Shown here piece after piece: positions 6,063 to 15,248 of a stretch of 18,476 nucleotides of DNA. Source of the DNA: an uncultured bacterium (lineage in GTDB: Bacteria; Actinomycetota; Coriobacteriia; Coriobacteriales; Coriobacteriaceae); contig CATWBO010000040.1 in the NCBI GenBank assembly GCA_958349055.1, positions 1 through 18,476 on the forward strand, in the 5' to 3' direction. The number at the start of each line of letters is the position of its first letter. Position 1 is the stretch's first letter. The notes under the pieces are model-generated. The model worked only from the letters and a program-made list of their open reading frames with translations, did no database searches and was not told where the DNA came from. The position numbers and the translations under genes were made by a program.

Positions 6063-7346
6063 TTAGTAGATAACGGGATCGGGGACGGTGGCATGCTCGA
6101 CATGCGCGCCGAGCGCCTGCAGTTTCTCGACAAACTGCTCGTAGCCACGCTTGATGTGATGGATGGCCGAGACCTCGGTCGTACCGTCGGCGATCAGGCC
6201 GGCTACGACGAGGGCCGCACCTCCACGCAGGTCGGGCGAGGTAACCTGTGCACCCGAGAAGCCCTTGACACCATGAATCATGGCATGATGGCTCTCGATA
6301 CGAATGTCGGCACCCATGCGCACCAGCTCAGAGGCAAACATAAAGCGATTCTCGAAGATGTTCTCGGTAATGACGGAGCTGCCGTCGGCGAGGGCGGAGA
6401 GCACCATAATCTGCGCCTGCATGTCGGTCGGGAAACCGGGGAACGGAAGCGTCTGGATATCGACCGGCTTGATGCGCTCGGCGCGATTCACGTGGACGCC
6501 ATCATCGGTACGCTCGCAATCGATACCCATGAGCTCCATCTTCTTGAGCACCATGCCCAAGTGAATGGGGCAAAAGCCCGTGACATCGACACCGCGATCG
6601 TCGGCCATCAGCGCGCCGGCGACGATAAAGGTGCCGGCCTCGATGCGGTCGCCCACCACGCGATGGGTAACGGGATGCAGCTCTTCCACGCCTTCGATAG
6701 TCACGACGGGCGTGCCGGCACCGACGATCTTGGCGCCCATCTCGTTGAGCATGTTGGCAAGATCGACGATCTCGGGCTCGCGAGCGGCATTGTCGATAAC
6801 CGTGGTGCCCTGCGCGCACACGGAGGCCATGATGAGGTTCTCGGTGGCGCCGACACTGGCGAACTCGAGCGTGACGGTCGTGCCGCGCAGACCCTGGGGC
6901 GCACTGGCGTTGATGTAGCCGTGGGCGGTATCGAACTCAACGCCCAAGGCCTCAAGACCCAAGATATGCATATCGATCTTGCGGGCGCCCAGGTTGCAGC
7001 CGCCGGGCATGGCGATCTTGGCGCGATGGAAGCGGCCCAGCAGGGGCCCCATCACGGCGGTGGAAGCACGCATCTTGGCAACGAGCTCGTAGGGAGCCTC
7101 CCAAGAATCGACCTGAGAGGTATCGATCTCGAGCGTATGCTCGTCGAGAACATCGATCGTAGCGCCCATGCCCTTGAGCACCTTGCCCATTACGTGGACA
7201 TCGGAGATATCGGGCACGTTCTGCAGCGTCGTCTTGCCCGGCGCCAGAAGCGTTGCCGCCATAAGTTTGAGCGCGGAGTTCTTGGCGCCCGAGACAGGCA
7301 CGGAACCTCCGATGGCGTGGCCACCCTCAACGCGGATAATATCCAA
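6063..7346 (-). CDS. murA: UDP-N-acetylglucosamine 1-carboxyvinyltransferase (MurA)
   Basis: First committed step of peptidoglycan synthesis: adds enolpyruvate from PEP to UDP-GlcNAc in the cytoplasm. The 427-aa length is normal. Lys22 in SGAKNSAL and the catalytic loop MPGGCNLGARKID with Cys117 are present; Cys rather than Asp at this position is the fosfomycin-sensitive form. The start is a TTG at 7346 with AAAGGG seven bases upstream; translation from it begins MDIIRVEGG, as expected for MurA. It is followed after 12 bases by an LCP gene. Upstream, a strong terminator-like hairpin ends only about two bases before the ribosome site, leaving no room for a separate promoter between them. MurA downstream of the atp operon is a known arrangement in Gram-positive bacteria. 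Confidence 0.96.
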   Translation of the reverse strand: MDIIRVEGGHAIGGSVPVSGAKNSALKLMAATLLAPGKTTLQNVPDISDVHVMGKVLKGMGATIDVLDEHTLEIDTSQVDSWEAPYELVAKMRASTAVMGPLLGRFHRAKIAMPGGCNLGARKIDMHILGLEALGVEFDTAHGYINASAPQGLRGTTVTLEFASVGATENLIMASVCAQGTTVIDNAAREPEIVDLANMLNEMGAKIVGAGTPVVTIEGVEELHPVTHRVVGDRIEAGTFIVAGALMADDRGVDVTGFCPIHLGMVLKKMELMGIDCERTDDGVHVNRAERIKPVDIQTLPFPGFPTDMQAQIMVLSALADGSSVITENIFENRFMFASELVRMGADIRIESHHAMIHGVKGFSGAQVTSPDLRGGAALVVAGLIADGTTEVSAIHHIKRGYEQFVEKLQALGAHVEHATVPDPVIY

Positions 7347-7359
7347 GGTCTACCCTTTC

Positions 7360-7398
7360 AAAAAGCATGCCCGGGGTGGCTGGGCCACCCCGGGCATG
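7360..7398 (-). terminator. Strong hairpin with T-run between atpC and murA
   Basis: A perfect 15-pair inverted repeat, CATGCCCGGGGTGGC with GCCACCCCGGGCATG, has a three-base loop. On the minus strand it is followed by GC and five T (to 7360). It looks like the intrinsic terminator of the ATP synthase operon, 37 bases after the atpC stop. It lies directly against the murA ribosome site (7358-7353). Confidence 0.85.
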
Positions 7399-7434
7399 AT
7401 GTGTTCGCAAATGGTCGAACGCTAAATCGTTTGA

Positions 7435-7827
7435 CTATTGGGCAAGCTTGAGCTTACACCATGCGATTTCATTATAGAGGTAGGCGCGGCGTGCATCATC
7501 CTCCGACAAATTACCCAGCTTCTCTTCAAAACCTTGAATATCAGCTTTAACCTTGCCGGCGTCGACGGTCGCCAAATCGCAAGCGCGCTCGGCGAGGACG
7601 GTCACGACATCGTCCGCAACCTGGGCATAGCCGCCGGCCACGGCAAACGTGTGGTCGACAGTGCCCATGGCCTTATCGGAAACGCGAACGTAACCGTGGT
7701 CGATCGTGCAGATTTCACTGGAGTGGGCAGGCAGAACGCCAAACTCGCCATCCGTGGACGGAATCGACACAAACGCAGCGTCACCCTCATAGGCGCAGCT
7801 CACGGGGCACACGATGCGGATACGCAT
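7435..7827 (-). CDS. atpC: F1Fo ATP synthase subunit epsilon
   Basis: Part of the central stalk; couples rotation and restrains ATP hydrolysis. The 130-aa protein shows the family start MRIRIVCPVSCAYEGDAAF, the DGEFGVLPAHSSEI motif (26-39) and a beta-sandwich with AVAGGYAQV (62-70), then a C-terminal helical hairpin containing DARRAYLYNEIAWCKLKLA. The ATG is three bases after the atpD stop, with GGAG inside the atpD end. It is the last gene of the atp operon and is followed by a strong terminator hairpin. Confidence 0.93.
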   Translation of the reverse strand: MRIRIVCPVSCAYEGDAAFVSIPSTDGEFGVLPAHSSEICTIDHGYVRVSDKAMGTVDHTFAVAGGYAQVADDVVTVLAERACDLATVDAGKVKADIQGFEEKLGNLSEDDARRAYLYNEIAWCKLKLAQ

Positions 7828-7830
7828 AAC

Positions 7831-9284
<1,454 letters not shown>

Positions 9285-9285
<1 letters not shown>

Positions 9286-10193
9286 TACTGTTCCTCCAAT
9301 GCTGAGGCTCCGCCGACGATCTCGTTGATCTCGGTCGTGATCGAAGCCTGGCGCACGCGACTATACGTGCGGGTAAGGGTCGAGATGATCGCGGTGGCGT
9401 TTTCCGTCGCGGAGTGCATGGCCTTGCGGCGTGCACCCTGCTCGGCGGCCGCCGAATCGATCAGGGCCTGGTAGATGACCGTCAGGATATACGACGGTAC
9501 AAGCTTGCCGAGAACATGCTCGGGAGAGGGCACGAACTCGAACGTGGACGAGATGCGCTTAGGGGCGTCGGTCTCGTTCTTACGCGGACCGTGGGCCATA
9601 GCGATCATCTCGGGATCGAGCGGCAGCAAGTGCTCGACGCGAAGCTCCTGATCCACGCGGTTCTTGGCGTGGTGGTAGACAAGCTCGACACGGTCAAGCT
9701 CACCGGCACGATACGCATCGCAGATATGAGAGGAGATCATGCGGGCCTGATGGAAATCGGGCTCGGAGGAATTGCCCTCAAAGTGCATGATGACGTTTGC
9801 GCGGTCGCGGAAATACGTGGCCGGCTTGCGTCCGCACGCGATGATCTCGCACTCGATGCCGTCGTTCGCCCAAGAAGCGGCGAGCTTTTCGGCCGTGCGC
9901 TCCACCGTCGTATTGAAACCGCCGGCAAGGCCGCGGTCCGAGGCAATAACGACAATCAGGCCACGCTTGACGTTCTCATGCTTCTGCAGCATGGGATCGG
10001 TGCCCGAACAGGAGGCGTCGCCGGCAACCGTCAACATGACGTCGGTCAGCGCCTCCTTATAGGGCTCGGCCTGCTTGGAGCGATCGAGGGCACGACGGAT
10101 CTTGGCCGTAGAGACCATCTCCATCGTGCGCGTGATCTGCTTGGTCGTGGTAACCGAGGAGATTCGCTTCTTAATGTCGCGAAGGTTGGCCAT
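9285..10193 (-). CDS. atpG: F1Fo ATP synthase subunit gamma
   Basis: Rotor shaft turning inside the alpha-beta hexamer. The 302-aa protein has the typical N-terminal coiled-coil helix (MANLRDIKKRISSVTTTKQI, then TRTMEMVSTAKIRRA), the central Rossmann-like part (VVIASDRGLAGGFN, about 81-94) and the C-terminal helix with ARRKAMHSATENA and ITTEINEIVGGASAL. The ATG follows the atpA stop by five bases, with GAGGAGAA across the atpA end. There is no cyanobacterial-type regulatory insertion. Confidence 0.96.
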
Positions 10194-10198
10194 AGGGC

Positions 10199-11797
10199 TT
10201 AGTTCTCCTCTGATCCAGAAACATCCGAATGGTGCTTGGCCATGAACTGCTGCTTGAAGTCGCCGATAACACGCAAGAGCTCAGCCTTGGTGTCGTCGTC
10301 GATCTTCTTGGCGCGAACCTTGTCGAGCAGCAAGCCAAAGCCATTGTCCATGTACTCGATGAGCTCGGCACGGAAGGGCAGCACGTCGGCGATCTCCAGG
10401 TCGTCCAGGAAGCCCTCGTTGCCAGCGAACAGCGCAACGATCTGCTCGGAAACCTCGAACGGCTTGTAGCGCGGCTGCTTAAGGAGCTCGGTCATGCGAG
10501 CGCCGTGGGTAAGCTGCTTTTGCGTGGCCTCGTCGAGGTCGGAGCCGAACTGCGTAAAGCCGGCGAGCTCCTGGTACGAAGCGAGGTCCAGACGGAGGTT
10601 GCCGGCGACCTGCTTCATGGCCTTGGTCTGAGCGTCGCCACCGACGCGGGACACGGAAATGCCCACGTCGACTGCCGGGCGCTGACCCTGGAAGAAGAGC
10701 TCGGACTGCAGGTAGATCTGACCGTCGGTAATGGAAATGACGTTGGTCGGGATGTAGGCCGAGACGTCGCCGTCCTGGGTCTCGATGATCGGCAGAGCCG
10801 TCATGGAGCCGTAGCCGTTCTTCTTGGACATCTTGACGGCACGCTCGAGCAGGCGAGAGTGCAGGTAGAAGATGTCGCCAGGATAGGCCTCGCGTCCGGG
10901 CGGACGATGCAGCGTCAGCGACATCTGACGGTAGGCCACAGCCTGCTTGGACAGGTCGTCGTAGATGACGAGCACGTGGCCGCCGGGGTTGGTCTCGCTG
11001 GCAGGCTTGCCGTCCTCGCCGTTGTACATAAAGAACTCGCCGATAGCGGCACCGGCCATAGGCGCGATGTACTGCATAGGGGCGGAATCGGCAGCGGTGG
11101 CCGAAACGATGATGGTGTAGTCGAGCGCACCGTGCTGAGCGAGGGTCTCGCGGATGTTGGCAACCGTGGAGGCCTTCTGGCCGATGGCGACATAGATGCA
11201 GACCATGCCCTTGCCACGCTGATTGAGGATAGCGTCGATGGCGATGGCGGTCTTGCCGGTCTTACGGTCGCCGATGATGAGCTCACGCTGACCACGACCG
11301 ATGGGCACCATGGAGTCGATGGCCAACAGGCCGGTCTGAACCGGCTCGCACACCGGGGTACGGTCGATGACGCCGGGGGCCTTGAACTCGATGGGGCGAC
11401 GGTGCGTGGCGACGATGTCACCCAGGCCGTCGATGGGCTGGCCGAGCGGATTGACGACGCGGCCGAGCATGGCGCGGCTCACGGGGATATCCATAATGCG
11501 GCCCGTGGTGCGGCACTCGTCGCCTTCCTTGATGGAATCGACGGCACCGAACAGAACGGCGCCGACCTCGTCACGGTCAAGGTTCTGGGCAAGGCCGAAG
11601 ACGGTCTCACCGGTATCGGAGCTCTTGAACTCCAGAAGCTCGCCTGCCATGGCGCTCTTGAGGCCGGAGACGCGCGCGATGCCGTCGCCTACCTCGTCGA
11701 CCGTTGAAACCTCATGCGTATCGACCGTCGCGGAGAGGCTCGTGAGCTGCTCCTGCAGTTTCTTGGCGATATCCTGGGCATTGAGGGTTTCGGACAT
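10199..11797 (-). CDS. atpA: F1Fo ATP synthase subunit alpha
   Basis: Non-catalytic nucleotide-binding subunit of the F1 head. The 532-aa protein is slightly longer than the usual 500-515. P-loop GDRKTGKT (176-183), Walker B HVLVIYDDLS (274-283), VISITDGQ (353-360) and the arginine finger Arg384 in SVSRVGG are intact. Two additions stand out. There is a hydrophilic insert EDGKPASETNPGG (261-273) just before the Walker B strand, where Bacillus-type proteins have a single residue. There is also an acidic C-terminal tail. The ATG overlaps the atpH stop (TAATG) and has GGAGGTG seven bases upstream. Confidence 0.97.
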   Translation of the reverse strand: MSETLNAQDIAKKLQEQLTSLSATVDTHEVSTVDEVGDGIARVSGLKSAMAGELLEFKSSDTGETVFGLAQNLDRDEVGAVLFGAVDSIKEGDECRTTGRIMDIPVSRAMLGRVVNPLGQPIDGLGDIVATHRRPIEFKAPGVIDRTPVCEPVQTGLLAIDSMVPIGRGQRELIIGDRKTGKTAIAIDAILNQRGKGMVCIYVAIGQKASTVANIRETLAQHGALDYTIIVSATAADSAPMQYIAPMAGAAIGEFFMYNGEDGKPASETNPGGHVLVIYDDLSKQAVAYRQMSLTLHRPPGREAYPGDIFYLHSRLLERAVKMSKKNGYGSMTALPIIETQDGDVSAYIPTNVISITDGQIYLQSELFFQGQRPAVDVGISVSRVGGDAQTKAMKQVAGNLRLDLASYQELAGFTQFGSDLDEATQKQLTHGARMTELLKQPRYKPFEVSEQIVALFAGNEGFLDDLEIADVLPFRAELIEYMDNGFGLLLDKVRAKKIDDDTKAELLRVIGDFKQQFMAKHHSDVSGSEEN

Positions 11798-12273
11798 TAG
11801 GCTTCACCTCCGTACGAATTAGCAGAGTTTGCGAGGGTCTCCTGCGCGATGCGCAGCTGCGTCTTGACGGAAATGTCACGACGCTCGCCGCGGGCCTCGA
11901 GCACCAGGCCGCCCACGATAGACGGGTCGACCTGCTCGATAAGGAATACCTTGCGGCCGAAGTCCTGCTCGCATTTCTTAGTGATGGTTTGACGCAGCTC
12001 GTCGTCGAGCGGGATCGCCGTGGTGACGGTCACGCCCACTACATCCTCGTCTTCCTCGGCAACATACTTAAAGGCAGCTGCCACCTTGGGAAGAAGGTCG
12101 AACTGGTCGCGCTTGGACATGGTGTCGAGCACGGCGATGATCTCGGGGCTGGCAGAAGCCAGGCGCTCGATCATCTCGAGGTCCTCGAACACATGGTTCT
12201 CGACCTTGGCGGCTTCCAAAAGGGAGCGCGCGTAGGTCTCGAGCACCTTGTCCTGATAGCGGCTAGTCGGCAT
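11797..12273 (-). CDS. atpH: F1Fo ATP synthase subunit delta
   Basis: Clamps the peripheral stalk to the top of F1. At 158 aa it is a little shorter than the usual 175-180. The N-terminal six-helix domain starts with YARSLLEAAK (14-23). The C-terminal domain shows VTVTTAIPLDDELRQTI and the family signature DPSIVGGLVLEARGERRDISVKTQL in pieces (about 116-140). It overlaps the end of atpF by 11 bases and shares one base with atpA, so the three genes are tightly coupled. Confidence 0.93.
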   Translation of the reverse strand: MPTSRYQDKVLETYARSLLEAAKVENHVFEDLEMIERLASASPEIIAVLDTMSKRDQFDLLPKVAAAFKYVAEEDEDVVGVTVTTAIPLDDELRQTITKKCEQDFGRKVFLIEQVDPSIVGGLVLEARGERRDISVKTQLRIAQETLANSANSYGGEA

Positions 12274-12865
12274 TCAGGCTACCTGCTTCCTGGATGTAGC
12301 GCTCGATGAGCTTCTTCTGCTCGGCCTCGTCCTCGAGTGCCTCGCCCACGATCTTGGTGGCGACGGCAACGGACAGGTCGGCGATGGAGCTCGCGGCACC
12401 GGCGTAGATGGACTTGCGCTCGTCCTCGACGGTCGCATGGGCCTTGGCGATAATCTCCTCGGCCTCCTTGTGAGCAGCCTCGATGATACGGGCGCGCTCG
12501 GACTCGGCGTCCTTACGGGCCTCGAGAACGATGTCGGCAGCCTGACGACGGGCGTCGGTGACGATCGAGTCGGACTCAGCGCGCTTGGCGATAGCCTCCT
12601 GCTTGGTCTTCTCGGCCTCGTCGAGGCTCTCCTCGATCTTCTTGCCGCGCTCCTCCATGGTTTTCATGATGCCCGGCAGGGCGACCTTGGCCAGCACGAT
12701 CCAGATGATCAGGAAGGCGATGAGCGCCGGGATGAACTCCGCCATCTTAGGGATGAGGATGTCCGCACCGGCAGCGCCGTCCTCGGCGAACGCGGATACC
12801 GGCATGAGCAGCGCGGCCGCGGACGCGGAGAGTGCGATCGCGCTCTTCTGGGATGAAAGATTCAT
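12263..12865 (-). CDS. atpF: F1Fo ATP synthase subunit b with signal-peptide-like N-terminus
   Basis: Peripheral-stalk subunit, membrane anchored by one N-terminal helix and otherwise a long coiled coil in the cytoplasm. In this 200-aa protein the anchor is at about 41-63 (MAEFIPALIAFLIIWIVLA), followed by the usual charged helix rich in Glu, Lys and Ala. Unlike E. coli b (156 aa), it has about 35 extra N-terminal residues with a hydrophobic stretch ending in PVSAFAED, which looks like a cleavable signal peptide. The ATG at 12865 has GGAG eight bases upstream and is 15 bases after atpE. Confidence 0.93.
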   Translation of the reverse strand: MNLSSQKSAIALSASAAALLMPVSAFAEDGAAGADILIPKMAEFIPALIAFLIIWIVLAKVALPGIMKTMEERGKKIEESLDEAEKTKQEAIAKRAESDSIVTDARRQAADIVLEARKDAESERARIIEAAHKEAEEIIAKAHATVEDERKSIYAGAASSIADLSVAVATKIVGEALEDEAEQKKLIERYIQEAGSLNAD

Positions 12866-12880
12866 ACTTGACGCTCCGTG

Positions 12881-13075
12881 CTATTTAACGATCAGCGCGA
12901 CAACGAAGCCGATCAGAGCCAGAGCCTCGCCGAAGGCGGAGCCCATGATGAAGACGGTGAACACGCGGCCCTGGACCTCAGGCTGACGGGCCATAGCACC
13001 CGTAGCACCCAGAGCAGACAGGCCGATAGCAAGACCAGCGCCGATAACACCGAGACCGTAACCGATAACTCCCAC
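12881..13075 (-). CDS. atpE: F1Fo ATP synthase subunit c
   Basis: Forms the membrane rotor ring. The protein is only 64 aa, shorter than the usual 70-80. Helix 1 (about 4-28) is glycine rich; the polar loop is ARQPE (29-33); helix 2 carries the ion-binding Glu in GEALALIGFVVALIV. Residues that bind sodium in Na-type rings (Gln in helix 1, Ser next to the Glu, and Tyr five residues after it) are Ile, Ala and Ile here, so proton coupling is likely. The start is a GTG with an excellent GGAGG five bases upstream. An in-frame stop lies nine codons upstream, so a longer form is excluded. Confidence 0.95.
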   Translation of the reverse strand: MGVIGYGLGVIGAGLAIGLSALGATGAMARQPEVQGRVFTVFIMGSAFGEALALIGFVVALIVK

Positions 13076-13198
13076 GATTCCTCCTTTGTCGTGCGTGTCT
13101 TATTTCACGCAGGATAACCTTTTTATAACTGCCGGGCTCCATGGGTACGGGCACCGGCGGTTTAACGAATTGCTTACCTTTAAGGCGCGAGCGGAAGA
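13076..13198 (-). promoter_or_regulatory. atpB-atpE spacer with leader hairpin
   Basis: This 123-base gap is the longest inside the atp operon. Just upstream of the atpE ribosome site, TGCGTG and CACGCA (13092-13097, 13106-13111) can pair around an eight-base AT-rich loop. Subunit c is needed in about ten copies per enzyme, and E. coli uses a translational enhancer upstream of atpE. A similar role or an RNA-processing site is plausible here but not shown by the sequence. Confidence 0.35.
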
Positions 13199-14002
13199 CT
13201 ACTCCTCCTCCGCAACCTCCTCTGCCTCGGAGACATACACGGCGGTAAGGACCGTGAAGACGTAAGCCTGGATGGCGCCGACCACAAGCTCGATCGCATA
13301 GATCAGGATGAGGATGGCAAGCCAGGCAAGCGAAGGCAGGGCGCCGACGGCGTGGGCCGCGGAAACCTGCTGAAGCAGCGGCTGCATGAACATGCTCGCC
13401 ATGATGGCGAACGAACCCATGACCACGTGTCCTGCGAACATGTTGCAGAACAGACGGACGGCGAGCGTGATGAGGCGCAGGAAGGTCGAGAAGAGCTCGA
13501 CAACCCACACGAGCACGTTCATCGGGAAGCTCACGCCCTGCGGGGCGAGACTCTTGATGTAGCCGATCACGCCGTGGGCCTTGCATCCGTAGTAGATGAA
13601 GTACACGAAGGCGAAGATGGCGAGCGCGGCGGTGGAGCCGATTGCGCCGGTGCCGGGCTTCATTCCCGGGATCAGGCCGATCATGTTATTGATCAGGATG
13701 AACAGGAAAAGCGAGCACAGGAACGGGAAGTGCTTCTTCCAGTTCTCACCCACGACGCCCTTGCCGATATCGTTCTCGACGTACTCGATGATGTACTCGA
13801 AACCGTTGACGAAGAAGCCCTTGGGAACCAGGGTCTGCTTCTTCTTGAACACGGCCAGGACGATCAGGAGCACGATCGTGGAGACGATCAGCCAAAACGA
13901 GTACTGCGTGATGCCGCAGCTCAGATCGCCCACGACAGGGGTGGAGCTGAACTCGCTGACCAGATGATTAATCTCATCAGGCAGCTTTTCAAAAATTTCC
14001 AC
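13199..14002 (-). CDS. atpB: F1Fo ATP synthase subunit a
   Basis: Membrane stator that forms the proton half-channels beside the c ring. The 267-aa protein has five to six hydrophobic segments. The essential arginine is Arg183 in LAVRLFCNMFAGH, with the His of GH at the place that is Glu219 in E. coli. The INNMIGLIPG motif (104-113) is typical. The end of the last helix shows AIQAYVFTVLTAVYVSEA. The start is a GTG with AAAGG six bases upstream, three bases after the stop of the small membrane-protein gene before it. Confidence 0.95.
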   Translation of the reverse strand: MEIFEKLPDEINHLVSEFSSTPVVGDLSCGITQYSFWLIVSTIVLLIVLAVFKKKQTLVPKGFFVNGFEYIIEYVENDIGKGVVGENWKKHFPFLCSLFLFILINNMIGLIPGMKPGTGAIGSTAALAIFAFVYFIYYGCKAHGVIGYIKSLAPQGVSFPMNVLVWVVELFSTFLRLITLAVRLFCNMFAGHVVMGSFAIMASMFMQPLLQQVSAAHAVGALPSLAWLAILILIYAIELVVGAIQAYVFTVLTAVYVSEAEEVAEEE

Positions 14003-14005
14003 GAC

Positions 14006-14323
14006 TTACCTTTCGACCTCATGAGGATCTCGCAGCGCCTTGGCGACACGAACCGTGCAGGCGGCCATAAAGGCCACGAAGCCGATCGCCTCGCCCAGGA
14101 GGAACATGCGAAATGCCTCTCCGAACAACGCAAACACAACCAAGGTGAAGACGAGCAGGGCGATTGCCGAGACCGCCAGACTCACCATGCCCTTGAGCAT
14201 GTCCGCATTCTGCTTATCGTCAAGAACCGGCTTGAGCGTAAAGACAAAGGGAAGGAAGGCAATTGCGCCCGCGATGGCGCCTGCAACGATAGCGAGCAGA
14301 TCGGCTATCTGAAACACTGGCAT
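14006..14323 (-). CDS. Small three-helix membrane protein in the atpI position
   Basis: A 105-aa protein with three predicted membrane helices (about 8-30, 43-68 and 72-93) and a short charged C-terminus. It is the first gene of the atp operon, three bases upstream of atpB, where atpI lies in many bacteria. AtpI helps assemble the c ring and supports magnesium uptake, but I cannot see an AtpI family motif, so I give no symbol. The ATG has AAGGA eight bases upstream. Alternatives are a lineage-specific assembly factor or an unrelated membrane protein captured by the operon. Confidence 0.75.
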   Translation of the reverse strand: MPVFQIADLLAIVAGAIAGAIAFLPFVFTLKPVLDDKQNADMLKGMVSLAVSAIALLVFTLVVFALFGEAFRMFLLGEAIGFVAFMAACTVRVAKALRDPHEVER

Positions 14324-14380
14324 CCTCGCTTTCCTTGTTTAAACGCTTCACAGCACAGTCCCAGCCAAACATTGGTGACT

Positions 14381-14408
14381 ATTGTACGAGCCAATCGCCA
14401 AAGTACAA
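14381..14408 (-). promoter_or_regulatory. Likely promoter of the atp operon
   Basis: On the minus strand TTGTAC (14408-14403) and TACAAT (14386-14381) are 16 bases apart. The -10 matches five of six consensus bases. The predicted RNA start near 14374 gives a leader of about 50 bases before the first gene. The AT-rich stretch 14400-14520 further upstream is otherwise without recognised content. Confidence 0.5.
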
Positions 14409-14522
14409 CCGAAAAACAAACGGTTAATACGCACCTGTACGTTTTCTTAAGACCTTCTTTATGCCGCAGTTACGGTAATACGTTTTTTCGAACCCTGCAG
14501 AGCAAAACGTCCATTAACTAAA

Positions 14523-14559
14523 GGTGCGCGCAGGCGTCTTCTGCTTGCCCGCGCGCACC
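14523..14559 (-). terminator. Probable terminator of upp
   Basis: GGTGCGCGC and GCGCGCACC (arms 14523-14531 and 14551-14559) form a nine-pair stem with an inner GGC/GCC extension. On the minus strand it is followed by TTTAGTT, a short imperfect T-run. It starts 41 bases after the upp stop and separates upp from the atp operon promoter. Confidence 0.7.
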
Positions 14560-14600
14560 ATTTCTTCGTATTTGCGGCCGTGACCGACAAGGCTCAGTGA

Positions 14601-15248
14601 CTAGAGCGTGCCGTAGATGCGGTCGCCGGCGTCGCCCAGGCCGGGAACGATGTAGGCGGCCTCGTTGAGATGGTCGTCGATAGCGCAGGTGTAAATGTGC
14701 ACGTCGGGATCCTTCTCGGTGAGCGATTTGAGGCCCTCGGGCGCAGCGACGATGCACAGCATGCGGATATCCTTGACACCGCGCTCGCGCAGGTAGCTGA
14801 TGGCCATCTCGGCCGAGCCGCCCGTGGCGAGCATGGGATCGACAACCAGGCAGATGCGCCGGTCGATGTCCTTGGGCATCTTGCAGTAGTACTCGTGCGG
14901 CTCGTGGGTGACCTCGTCGCGCTCCATGCCGATGTGGCCCACGCGGGCAGACGGCACCAGGTCGAGGATGCCGTCGACCATGCCAAGGCCTGCGCGCAGG
15001 ATGGGGACGATGGCGAGCTTCTTGCCGGCGAGCTGTTTGAACGTGGCGGTAGTGATGGGGGTCTCGGCCTCGACGTCTTCCATAGGCAGGTCGCGCATGG
15101 CCTCGTAGCCGTCAAAAAGCGCGAGCTCACGCACGAGCTGGCGGAACTGGTTGGTGCCAGTGTTCTTGTCGCGCAGAATCGATAGCTTGTGCTGGACGAG
15201 CGGGTGATCGACAAGGGTCACACGGGACGTATCGTAGGTGACGGTCAT
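14601..15248 (-). CDS. upp: Uracil phosphoribosyltransferase
   Basis: Salvages uracil to UMP using PRPP in the cytoplasm. From the ATG at 15248 it is 215 aa, close to the family norm. The PRPP loop VVDPMLATGGSA (135-146), the conserved PILRAGLGM (82-90) and the C-terminal uracil-binding PGLGDAGDRIYGT (202-214) are intact. The frame continues 16 codons upstream, but that extension is unlike the family; the ATG has AAAGGGG about ten bases upstream. Its place just before the atp operon matches Bacillus. It has its own 123-base leader containing two hairpins. Confidence 0.95.
   Translation of the reverse strand: MTVTYDTSRVTLVDHPLVQHKLSILRDKNTGTNQFRQLVRELALFDGYEAMRDLPMEDVEAETPITTATFKQLAGKKLAIVPILRAGLGMVDGILDLVPSARVGHIGMERDEVTHEPHEYYCKMPKDIDRRICLVVDPMLATGGSAEMAISYLRERGVKDIRMLCIVAAPEGLKSLTEKDPDVHIYTCAIDDHLNEAAYIVPGLGDAGDRIYGTL

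Noticed and set aside
10229..11707. 492-codon plus-strand frame opposite atpA
   Set aside because: Same reason: a shadow of a strongly conserved gene, rich in Val, Gly, Asp and Leu as antisense frames of GC-rich genes are.
12978..13586. 202-codon minus-strand frame overlapping atpB and atpE, containing a short ATG-started peptide in the spacer
   Set aside because: It overlaps two certain genes in another frame; the spacer ATG lacks a good ribosome site.
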